From Heligmosomoides polygyrus polygyrus (taxonomy: Eukaryota > Nematoda > Chromadorea > Rhabditida > Heligmosomidae), in NCBI GenBank assembly GCA_947396885.1, contig OX377202.1, positions 66,994,643 through 67,058,642 on the forward strand: a stretch of 64,000 bases of DNA, read 5' to 3'. Shown here piece by piece: positions 1 through 8,511 of this stretch (positions are counted from its first letter, which is position 1; every line of letters starts with the position of its first letter). The position numbers and the translations under genes were made by a program. The notes beneath the pieces are model-generated. The model was given only the letters and a program-made list of their open reading frames with translations, did no database searches and had not been told where the DNA came from.

Positions 1-318
1 ACCTGTCGGGAGAGGGTGAGAAACGAGGATGTTAGGGCAGTGATGAAGACAGCCCCGACCCAGCTGAAGATGAGAGAGCAGCGCCTGAGGTGATATGGAC
101 ACGTCCTCAGAAGACCAGAGGATCACCCCACAAGGTTAGCCCTAGATTTCGAGGCACCCGGAAAGCGTCCGAGAGGGGCCCCAAGGAGAAGATGGAAGGA
201 CGTCATCAAGAGAGATCTCGCCGAAGTCGGCGTCACGGCAGATGACGCCCTTGATATGATGAGGTGGCGACAGATCAAAGAACACCGGACCCTGCGACTG
301 CGCGGGACTAAACGCTAA
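1..318 (+). mobile_element. RTE-like LINE, C-terminal ORF fragment
   Basis: Translation on the plus strand, with one in-frame stop near 92, gives the basic tail typical of RTE-type ORFs: motif YGHVLRR near 95, then KRPRGAPRRRWKDVIKRDL around 164-220, and the stop TAA at 316. In complete elements this segment lies downstream of the reverse transcriptase domain. The fragment is cut by the left edge of the window, so its 5' extent is unknown. It matches neither of the two better-preserved RTE families in the window closely by eye, so it may be a third family or a divergent copy. Confidence 0.7.
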
Positions 319-448
319 GGAGAAGAAGAGATAGTGCTTCAATCCATAAATTCGGTGGATACAAACTGACCAGTAATTTGCCCTTTTAAATTGGCTCGAG
401 CTACTCATGGCTTGGTTCACGAAGTGCACTTCTCTCGAGTCAATCAGG

Positions 449-636
449 GGCCGGATTCATCGAAGTTACTGCAGTAACTTTAACGGAGAATTGCAAGCAA
501 AGAGCTCAGATAACACGGTTTATCAAGCGATATAGTGAGCGATCAAGCGACATGGTGAGCGATAAGCCGCGTTATCTGAGCTCTTCGCTTACAATTCTCC
601 GTTAAAGTTACTGCAGTAACTTTGATGAATCCGGCC
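449..636. mobile_element. Palindromic MITE (GATTCATC family), copy 1
   Basis: The 188-bp element is almost one long inverted repeat. It opens with GGCCGGATTCATC and closes with GATGAATCCGGCC, and the two arms of roughly 90 bases (ACTGCAGTAACTTTAACGGA and onward) pair with few mismatches around a centre of GATCAAGCGA type. It has no coding capacity. Copies with the same internal arms lie at 1496-1962 and 38784-38941. I could not settle a target-site duplication. Confidence 0.8.
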
Positions 637-1055
637 ACAGATCGCGTTGTGATATCTCGAGCTGATCTGTGGAGCATGCCATATTGCCAAACCAAACAGG
701 CTCCCGTGTCACCAACGTTGGTACCAGTTGCGTCTTCTAACGCATCGTTGATGTCTATCCGCTGTGCTACGCTTCATATTCGAAGAATCTCCGTCTGATA
801 CGTAGATTTACCTACCAGAAGTAGAATGCGGGGGTCATCACTATAGAACAAATGCAACTGGATCCCCTTCTTTGAAATGTTGTGCACACAGCTCTCTCAG
901 ATCCCTGAAATTCTGATCACCAAACCAGCTAATGCTGGACAACGAGTTCCATTGTCTAGCACACATGAACTCTCAAATGTAGGACGCTTTCAGGGGGAGT
1001 CTTTTGCTTGAGAGAAGTGGCACTACCACAAAGGTGTGTTGAACTGGTAATTCGT
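637..1055. other. Unassigned stretch
   Basis: I see no convincing exon, repeat copy or RNA gene here. It separates a MITE from a SINE-like copy. Confidence 0.5.
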
Positions 1056-1099
1056 TTAAATATGCGCATGTACCGATATCCGCATCAGGTCTTGGGCGC

Positions 1100-1395
1100 G
1101 TATATCGCAGTCGGAGAAGGCGCCGGCTGTCGCGTGCATCCGATACCAGGTTCCTGGTTCAGATTTCCCGCCCAGGCCAACCAAGCCTTCCACCCTCCGC
1201 GGTCGGTGAATTGGTACCAGACTTGTCTGGGAAGGATAGAGCGCTGACTTGTTCATCGGCTGGCCACCGCAAGTCATTGTATGGCCAAATACGCATTCAA
1301 ATCGCCTCCACGATATCCATAGAAGTATAATGCGTGGGGCATCCCAAAAGGGATTAAATAACGCCGTTCTTTATCCTTTTTTATCCTTTTATGTG
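1100..1395 (+). repeat. SINE-like repeat family S1, copy 1
   Basis: One of five copies in this window (others at 1988-2225 minus, 20478-20712 plus, 29290-29600 minus, 34025-34330 plus). Shared landmarks in order are a tRNA-like head with CCAGGTTCCTGGTTC, TCTGGGAAGGA, ACTTGTTCATCGG, a stretch near GTATGGCCAA, a segment like ACGATATCC, and GGCATCCCAAAAGGGAT. The head has a plausible pol III B-box but no full cloverleaf, so this is a tRNA-derived SINE rather than a tRNA gene. No protein is encoded. Confidence 0.6.
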
Positions 1396-1495
1396 CATAA
1401 AAAATTAAGTCTTCTTGTCCTACTCTTTGGAAACTTCAGAAAGTTAATGTATGTTAGAGAACCGACATGGAATAATTCGAACAATGACGACTGTG

Positions 1496-1962
1496 GGCCG
1501 GATTCGTCAACGACTTACGTAACTTTAACGGAGAATTGTAAGCGAAAAGCTCAGATAACGCGGCTTACCCAGCGATATGGTGAGCGATAAGCCGCGTTAT
1601 CTGAGCTTTTCGCTTGCAATTCTCCGTTAGGCCTTTGTTATACCACCGCTCACCCTGAGCGACACCTAATGATGTGCTCCCACGTTGATGGAGCGGCGCG
1701 ATGGGATCGATATGGGAGCATAGGGGGTCGAGCATTCTACCCGGCGTCCCCCTGGCCCGCCCACCCCAACCCCCTGGGCTTGCTCGAAAGTCCAGTGGCT
1801 GCCTAACGAGATAGTGGAGACGAAGACATTTGCCACGCCCCTGTATTAAAGGGCGGGGGTACAACGCCACTCCGCCGGGAGCATATCATCAGGCATCGCT
1901 CGGTGTGAGCGATGGTATGACAAAGGCCTTAAAGCTACGTAAGTCGTTGGTGAGTCCGGTCC
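1496..1962. mobile_element. Palindromic MITE, copy 2, split by a nested element
   Basis: The same family as the element at 449-636: it starts GGCCGGATTCGTCAACGA and ends TGAGTCCGGTCC. Its right arm is interrupted between CTCCGTTA and TTAAAG by a 299-bp insertion (1630-1928). Removing the insertion and one TTA restores the expected arm order, so the outer element was present first. Confidence 0.75.
1630..1928. mobile_element. Nested TIR element with TTA target duplication
   Basis: The 299-bp insertion begins GGCCTTTGTTATACCACCGC and its other end, read in reverse complement, begins GGCCTTTGTCATACCATCGC. The terminal inverted repeats extend about 50 bp with scattered mismatches. TTA stands on both sides (1627-1629 and 1929-1931). 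A 3-bp TTA/TAA duplication with GG-CC ends is what PIF/Harbinger elements leave, so that superfamily is my inference. No transposase is present. Confidence 0.7.
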
Positions 1963-1987
1963 TGTGATAGCCTGAATTCCAGCTCGT

Positions 1988-2225
1988 TATGAGACATTTT
2001 TAAAATGAAATGCAAAGAGAACTATGGATGGAGATAAGGACAAAGGGCTGTGCTAATCGCTTTGCACAACGCATTTCACTTCTACGGGATGTCGGGAAGG
2101 CAACTCGAATGCGCTTTCAACCATCCAATGACCTGCCAGGGTTTTATCCTTTCCAAACAAGCCTGGCTCTAATTAAAGTACCCCCAGGGTCCTGAGCGAG
2201 TCCCGAACCACGAACCCCTATTCGG
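1988..2225 (-). repeat. SINE-like repeat family S1, copy 2
   Basis: In reverse orientation this stretch follows the same order of landmarks as the copy at 29290-29600: CTTCTACGGGATGTCG, a CCAATGACCTGC segment and TATCCTTTCCAAACAAGCCT. It is more diverged than the other copies and its tRNA-like head is poorly preserved. Confidence 0.5.
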
Positions 2226-2367
2226 GTCGGTGTACCTCCGATTTTGTTAGCATACGCTTGAGAAATATGAGAATCCAAAAATTTGAGAATAAGTAAAAAG
2301 ACGACACTAGGTGTTTCTGTGTTTAACAAAAAATAAATAAAGGAGAGAACTTTCCATCTCTTTTGAG

Positions 2368-2801
2368 ATAGCGTTCTCAACCTGTCCATCATTTCTACGT
2401 TCACCTCCAATGATCCTGTTATAATGGAAGTTTCTAGAAACGACGAGGTTCCTGACATGCCCAATAACATCCCACAGAGGCTTAGTGACCCTGGCGCCTC
2501 GCTGAACTTCAGCAGTATTAGGAATTCGACCACCCCATACCCCTTAGAGACTCCTTACATCTGCATGAGTGACGAGTAAGAATGTTCAGTTGCTTTGCAG
2601 TTAACTGCTAGCAGTTGGTTCCAAAACTCGAAAGCCTCTCTTCACCTGGCTACTTCTGTCCGGCTAACTCTTCGGTTTATTGCAGTGACAGCAGCAGCGG
2701 CCTGTCTCCAGTCTCTTCCCGTCTACCCAAATTCGTCAATGCAAGAAAGGTGCCCATCATCGTACCAGAATCGAATGCCGACTGGATTGTACCGTTCTGA
2801 G
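2368..2801 (+). CDS. C-terminal exons of an unrecognised host protein
   Basis: I read two exons. The first, about 2368-2575, encodes an uncharged-rich stretch including NDPVIMEVSRNDEVPDMPNN and LETPYICMSD, and ends at a GTAAG donor at 2576. The second starts at 2686 after TTTATTGCAG and encodes DSSSGLSPVSSRLPKF, then VNARKVPIIVPESNADWIVPF and a TGA at 2799-2801. The split codon GA|T rejoins in frame as Asp, which supports the splice. The intron is 110 bases. The 5' border is uncertain (a weak TTTTGAG acceptor) and earlier exons would lie beyond the repeats to the left. I recognise no domain; the Ser/Pro-rich, acidic tail looks disordered. The opposite strand also has an open frame, but it lacks matching splice sites. 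Confidence 0.4.
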
Positions 2802-3009
2802 ATCTCGGATCTGACGCAGCACTCACCTCAGGACATCAGCTCAACATCATATGTACACAATGTTCTAATAAGATTTTCCTCAATTTATTTGTTGCTTTGG
2901 AATTACTACGGTTCACAGCGTTATAAGTCCGGCTTGTGCTATTACCGAAGTACTCATTGCAGTTAATAGATTCTGTGGCGCTGCAAATTTTTGTTTAGAA
3001 ACCTACATA

Positions 3010-4600
3010 CATAAGAATTTCGATGGCTCGCACTGCTTTGGTGTACGTACAACGATCTCGACTCCACGCTGCCGACGCTGATCGCGTGTTCATCCTGCTT
3101 GCGTATGGCTCATGTCTTTAAGGCGTATGGAAGGGTAGGAAGAACAGTGGGGTCGATTAGGTGGGCACGGAGCCGGAGTTCTCCGTCTTCTTCACGACTT
3201 TTACGACGCCCTTAAAAGTTCCCCAAGCCTCTCGCTTCCTTATGCCCAGCTCTGACCAAAGTCATCACTGTCCGTGTTGACTTCACTACCCAGATACACG
3301 TAGGTGGAGCACTCGGAGATGTTTGTTCCGTTGAGCGAGAATGGGGCATCAGAAACTCGTCCGTCCCTCATGAGCATCGTCTTCCCATGACTAAGCTGCA
3401 CTCCAAGGTCCCACATACACGATCGAAGTCGGACAGGATTCGCTCCGCCTGACTAATGCTCGGTGGTATGAGCACGATGTCGTCAACGAAGCGAAGGTGG
3501 TGCAGTTGCCTGCCGTCGACCTTCACTCCCATGTCTTCCAATTCCAGTTCGAGCATGACGTTTTCAAGGGTGACGCTGAAGAGCTTCGAGATATGGTATC
3601 CCCTTTCCGAACCCTCTCGGTTGTATTGAGTAGGAACGCCCTGAGTGAGCAGGGCTTCGATAACCGCTTCAGTTTCCATAGAGTCGAACGCTTTCATAAA
3701 GTCGATGAACGTAGGGCACAGCGGTAGCTTGTACTCTCGCGACACTCCGAAATCCTGCTTGTTCGCATGGCTGTCCTTTGTCCAGCGTTCTGCTAATCCT
3801 ATTCAGGATGACTCGAGAGAACAGCTTGCACGACCGAACAGTTGCCAATGTCGAGCTCTTCTCTCCTTTTGTACAAGAAGACGGTCTTGCTGATCTTCCA
3901 TTGCGATAGAACCTCGTACTCCGACAAGTAGCGTGTGAAGACCTGCGCCAAGGTGTTGATAAGCGCTGACGGGAGGTTGTTCAGGTGTTCAGATCTGATC
4001 CTGTCGGACACTGCCTCTGCAGCTTCAACAATACTTCCGGTCTTCCCTCCTTACGGTCCTTATTCATCGCCGCTCTGCATAGCTTCGCAAGCCCAGACGT
4101 CAGTCGGCAGTTGCCTGACGCTCGTGCTGCACCACGTTGGCGTATCAGCTCGAGATTTCCGGAGACAGACGTCTCTTGGTGGTATTCCCACTCTCGGATC
4201 CCTTAGCACTATCGTGGAGATGGTGCACGAAGCGTTCGTATTCTTCATCAATGTTGTCCATGACGCTATCTTCTCAAAGGCTAGTGAGAGAGGCGTAAAC
4301 TTGATGGTCTTTCTAGGACTCCTCTTCTTAAACTTCACGCCCTCTCTCCTTGACGCGAAAAGCGGAACCTCGCGCAGAGGAGGCAGTGATCCGAACGTTG
4401 GGAAACGGAGACGTCGGTCAGGCAGCACTTGTGGTTGAAGACGATGTGGTCGATCTCGTTGTGGAACTGGCCACCGGGGGATTCCCAGGTCCATCGTGGG
4501 GAGGTGAGCTTCTGGAACTGCAGGTTCCCATGGATGGTCTTGGTCGACATGATAAACTCAAACAGTCTTTCATCTTGTTCGTTCCACTCCAAACCGTGAG
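3010..4600 (-). pseudogene. RTE-like LINE (family 1), truncated endonuclease-reverse transcriptase
   Basis: On the minus strand, from 4600 downward, the order is the end of an apurinic endonuclease domain (HNEIDHIVF and SDHCLL), a basic linker, then reverse transcriptase from about 4011: FIDFMKAFDS (motif A) near 3700 and LRFVDDIVLI (motif C, with the DD pair intact) near 3480. Frameshifts break it into at least four frames, and a deletion fuses the VPTQY segment to SERGYHISKLF, removing part of the thumb-proximal RT. It matches the longer copy at 8490-11373. It is 5' truncated and stops before the 3' tail. Such sequences are often called endonuclease-reverse transcriptase in hookworm annotations. 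It is not functional. Confidence 0.85.
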
Positions 4601-4619
4601 TTTAGCGGTGGTCTAGATT

Positions 4620-5830
4620 AAGACCGCTTAAAAAAGAAGGCACTCGAAATTCTCTGTTCAACTGCTCCGAAAGTCTTTTTTGAGATATGTGTGAGGACTT
4701 TAGCGTAGTATAAATAAGGGAGGTGGGTAAATGTCCTACATACTTCGGAAATGATGCCAGAGCAATTTACCCATGAGTTGTAGAAGTGCGGGCAGTAAGG
4801 TTCGGACAGTACCTTGCCGAATGTTTTGTTTTAAAACTCATAGATTTACTGTTCAGCTGTGTCAACGACGAGGGTCACCGCTCCTCGCTTCGCGTCGAAG
4901 GCCACTTCATCGAATTCGTACCCAGTGTGGTTGGGTACACTCAGCTCATTCTGTCGGTTCCCTACCACAGAGAGAATCTTCATCCTCCAAATGGTAACAA
5001 AATATGTTTTGTTTTTGCCAACAATTGAGGCAGACGTCTAGGAGGCATTGAAAGTTTATATTGCCTAAGGGTTCCTAGGGCTGAACTAACCACAGGCGCC
5101 AAGACCTGGCGGTGGGGCCTGGATGTATGTAGAGCTGTATATTATTACGTCGAGGGCTCGATTCCCGAGCAAGGGCCCGTTATTTCCATGGAGAAACCCT
5201 ATCTGAACGTTTCTATGGAGACTGCTGCTGTATGATTTCATCGTTAGATATTCCTTGTCGACACCTCGTGAGGCAGCAACAATATTTCAGATATGCAAAA
5301 TACGATGAAATAAAAAGCTCTCATGCCAAGGAATCGTACTCAACGTCAAAGTAAAACATTTGGACTTGGAAACAACTTGACACGGCGTCAGAAAGCTAGG
5401 AAACTGCCACACATGCAATTTGTTCGTGTCGGTGAGATGAGTGCCACCGCAGTGTAGGATGAAGCTCGCTATCTTCAACTTGACCTATCACCTTGACCAG
5501 TATTGCCGCCCCTTTTATGGTTATGTGCAAAGTCGCGGGGTAAGCATAATCAGGTGCTGCTAACACCTCTACAGTGTCTACTAACCTACGAGTGATTGCT
5601 CACCTACTGACACCGAAGTGTAGATCCCCACTGGATAATGTTCCTTCGAGAGGAGGGATGAAGCTGGCGGAGAGGATAGTAAGTGTCGCAAAGGAACTTG
5701 AAGTACGACAGCTGGAGGTCAACGAAGTGGTGGCCTTGGAGATAGTGGAAGAAGTGGGCCATGCGTTCCTTACAAAAGACGACTGCTCCAGTGAAGGCTC
5801 AATCATCGTTTTCAAGAGGACCTTCCACAG
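4620..5830. other. Unassigned stretch, possible fragments
   Basis: There is a weak exon-like frame at about 4857-4993 (acceptor GTTCAG, donor GTAAC). A tRNA-like stretch at 5090-5190 carries a B-box-like GGCTCGATTCCCG and may be a SINE head. Another open frame at about 5640-5830 has no recognisable product. These may be upstream remains of the transposase that follows at 5830-6334, but I cannot show it. Confidence 0.3.
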
Positions 5831-6334
5831 AAAAGCATCTTCGAGACGTGCTCCCTTTCCTCGAGCATCTATTTTTCTCCACAAATGCCCGACAACTGCA
5901 AGTCTCTACTTGAGGACTGGAGCATAATCCTCATACCATCTAGAAAGAGTTTGGATATTCGGACAATATCGTCAAGCGACACTGGTCAGGTACAGCCGGC
6001 CGACGTTGGCCTTTTTAGCCACATGAAGTCTCTCGTGAAGTGATTCCATTCACGTGTCATTGTCCACGAGCTTTTATTTGAGTTGCAGAAAAGGGATAAC
6101 ATCTTTGAAGGTAGGAATTGAGGTGGCTCGGAACTCAAATTAAATATTTATAAACTGAAAGTCGTGTCACTAGGACATCGTCTGTCGTGTGATCCTCGCC
6201 TGGAAAGACTGATTGAGTCTTCGTGGTACAAAGATGGCTACCTGACACATCCAGGTTGCTTTGAAAACCCGAGTAGAATGACATTCCCTGAGGACTTCGC
6301 GAGTGTGGTGAGTCGGGATGTGAAGAAACTATAG
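5830..6334 (+). pseudogene. Tc5/pogo-type (DDE_1) transposase, C-terminal fragment
   Basis: The plus strand encodes LLEDWSIILIPS followed by VQPADVGLFSHMKSLV. This corresponds to the conserved IP...QPLDVG.F..fK block near the end of the DDE_1 catalytic domain. A stop at 6041 follows, then HSRVIVHELLFELQKRDNIFE. After a possible 51-base intron (6111-6161) comes a segment with DPRLERLIESSWYKDGYL and ENPSRMTFPEDF, closing at TAG 6332-6334. The tail resembles Tc5-like nematode transposases, where similar Trp-Tyr and ENP motifs recur. The N-terminal DNA-binding part and the first catalytic residues are not found here, so this is a remnant. The alternative that it is a host gene derived from a transposase is unlikely given the internal stop. 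Confidence 0.55.
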
Positions 6335-7000
6335 CCTTCGTAGGTTGCCCGTATTGTGTTAGGTCTTGTTGCTTCATGCACTTTGTACCTGTTGAAAGCA
6401 TTTGAGAAATATTTCATATCTCATCGTATTTTGCATATCTGGAACGAGGTGTCCACAAGTATTATTCAGTAGAACATCATACCGTAGCAAACTCAATAAA
6501 AGCGTTCAGGTAGCGTTTCCCTATGGAAATTCGATACTAGCCATAGCTCGGAAATCAAACACAAGATATCATACCCTGAAACAGCGCCTCTACCTCTTCG
6601 CCACCCATGCCACGCCGCCGGCTTCATGCGCCTCGCTCGTAAGCTCACCCTACGGACCACCATTACAAATTTACTAGTTTGCCTCAAAAACTCGGAAAAT
6701 ATGTAAAACAAGTTTCGTTACTATTTGGAGATTCCCTCTATGTTATTTATTACTAGCTATTCCGGCGTTCCGTTGAGGCAGTTCCCCTGTTAGGATAAGC
6801 CATGGTTTGCATGCGCTCGTTCGTAGGAGTCTTAATCGAAATCCTTTCGAATTCATTAACGATAGGTCTAATGCATTACTTAATTACAGCCAGCGAGAAG
6901 AAGTGACGATAAAAGTTGTCTCAATGGAAGATGATCAAGCCTAACACTCTGAGAGGTGGCGTCTGAAGTGTTGGTGAAAGACGGCAGAGGCTTGTTCCGG
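6335..7000. other. Unassigned stretch
   Basis: Short overlapping open frames only; none shows splice sites or a recognisable motif. Confidence 0.5.
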
Positions 7001-7133
7001 GGCCAGACTCATCAACCACTTACCGCCCTCTAACGGTGAAAATACCGCCAATCCCCTGGTATGACATTCATCAGCATCAAGTTTGATGGTATTTTCACCG
7101 TTAGTGGGCTTTAAGCGGTTGATAAATGTGGTC
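7001..7133. mobile_element. Palindromic MITE (GATTCATCAAC group), variant 2
   Basis: The termini are GGCCAGACTCATCAACCACT and, in reverse complement, GACCACATTTATCAACCGCT. The internal arms TAACGGTGAAAATACC and GGTATTTTCACCGTTA pair perfectly. The arm sequence differs from copy 1, so only the ends are shared. It has no coding potential. Confidence 0.7.
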
Positions 7134-7269
7134 TCTGGTGTTCGAGTCTGATCCTTTGGAGACGGGATGCTGTACGATTTTTCACGGACGGGATACGACG
7201 TAAGATTTCGGAAAAAAGGATAGAAGGCACGATACATCCAGCCCATCGTAGATGTCGCGGTTGTAGAAG

Positions 7270-7570
7270 GTTGTAGAAGGCTTCTTTGGATTACCTTCTT
7301 TGCAGTTCTTCTGAACGGTTGCGCCTATCTTGCTCTCGAAGTTAGCGGATGTTGAGGATGATCATTCCCCCTCCGCAGCTTCTGCCAAAACTTGTGCTCT
7401 TCTCTACTTAAGGTCCTCCTTTGCGCTCCTTGCACAGCATCACAAGCTCGGACGGTAGATGGTAACGGCAGCGGGATCGTGGTGGTTTGTGTTGGAGAAT
7501 CAGCTCATAATGTTTCGCCGTAATGTTTTCGACCTTCGCACCTTGAGATGGAAATAGGAGCACTACACCC
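7270..7570 (-). pseudogene. RTE-like LINE family 1, short linker fragment
   Basis: On the minus strand the stretch around 7560-7410 reads like the linker between endonuclease and reverse transcriptase in the copy at 8490-11373 (LPSELVMLCKER aligns with LTSELAKLCRAA). After a frame change it continues into a GGMII-N-IR-L segment. It is a small, decayed piece. Confidence 0.5.
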
Positions 7571-8229
7571 AAAAGACAATCCGCGAAAAATTTGATTCGC
7601 AGCAGAAAAGTCTTCAGGGCAATCTTACATACTGCTGAAGATGATGCGATGTGAATTCCGTTGAGGCACCGCGAGATTCGTGAGTCAGTCCGAAAGATGC
7701 AGCGCAAATTACACGGAAGACTGATGACAAAGTGTCGGCGTCGTCTTTACTAAGGTTTGGATAAAGCAAAGCGTGAAGATTTACGCATGCAGTTTTGCGA
7801 GAACCTGAAGGCACTGGGAAGACAGCGGGATGTATCACAGCCCCGATTCGGCGATATCGCATTTGCAGTCTGCAGCTACTGCGATTCCTGTCCGCATCAT
7901 GAGCCGACTTAAAGCTCTATTCGCCTCCACGTCAACCAAGCCTCCTATCCCTCGGATGAAGCTAAGGTGGAGCACTACCATTGCGGTCACTCGGGGTCAA
8001 CCTCATGGTCAGCCTTTTTTACTTACGGACCACTTCATGTCATAACACAGCCTCGGAGTCTGTCGCGCGTTAGTTCCCCAGTCAAAAAAAGATCGCTATT
8101 TTTCCTATGGTCACTAGGAACCACAGACTTCTACGGGCTAAGGGTCTGACTAGGGGTCCCATCACAGAATACTCTGACGTGGGCTTACTATCTTTCCTAG
8201 CCCTGAAAGCATGTGCACAGCCTCTGCAT
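7571..8229. other. Unassigned stretch
   Basis: Several short frames on both strands, none with a recognisable motif. Confidence 0.45.
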
Positions 8230-8470
8230 GATACATACTAGGTTGGACCGAAGGGCACCATCGACTCGTGGATTTGAATTTTCCCGCGTTTATCTAATAG
8301 AATTTGGTGCAAATCTTCAAGCAAAAAATGTTCAAGTTCTGATATCATTGCAGTAGCAACGTAATAATGATATAACGAAAAAACCATTAAAAAAACAATA
8401 GAAGACATGTCTTGTTCCGTCCCCATCTTCAGACAAAATATGTAGAATCAGTTACCCCGAGACTGCACAA
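8230..8470 (-). repeat. Penelope-like terminal repeat relic
   Basis: This stretch resembles 57900-58175, downstream of the Penelope-like reverse transcriptase. Both contain, on the plus strand, a CATG-rich start, a TCTTCA-ACAAAA-ATGT block and TTACCCCGAG. The similarity is limited to about 70 bases and is judged by eye. It ends just before the AAT repeat tail of the neighbouring RTE copy, so one element may have landed in or beside the other. Confidence 0.4.
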
Positions 8471-8486
8471 TAACGACAAAGGTTAC

Positions 8487-8511
8487 ACAATAATAATAAT
8501 AATAATAATAA
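8487..8511. repeat. AAT microsatellite, 3' tail of RTE copy
   Basis: About eight AAT units. Read on the minus strand it is an ATT run right after the 3' end of the LINE ORF region. RTE elements characteristically end in short tandem repeats rather than poly(A). Confidence 0.7.

Noticed and set aside
5600..5884. Minus-strand gene of 94 codons
   Set aside because: It overlaps a plus-strand open frame, has no motif and no splice context, and lies directly upstream of a transposase remnant.
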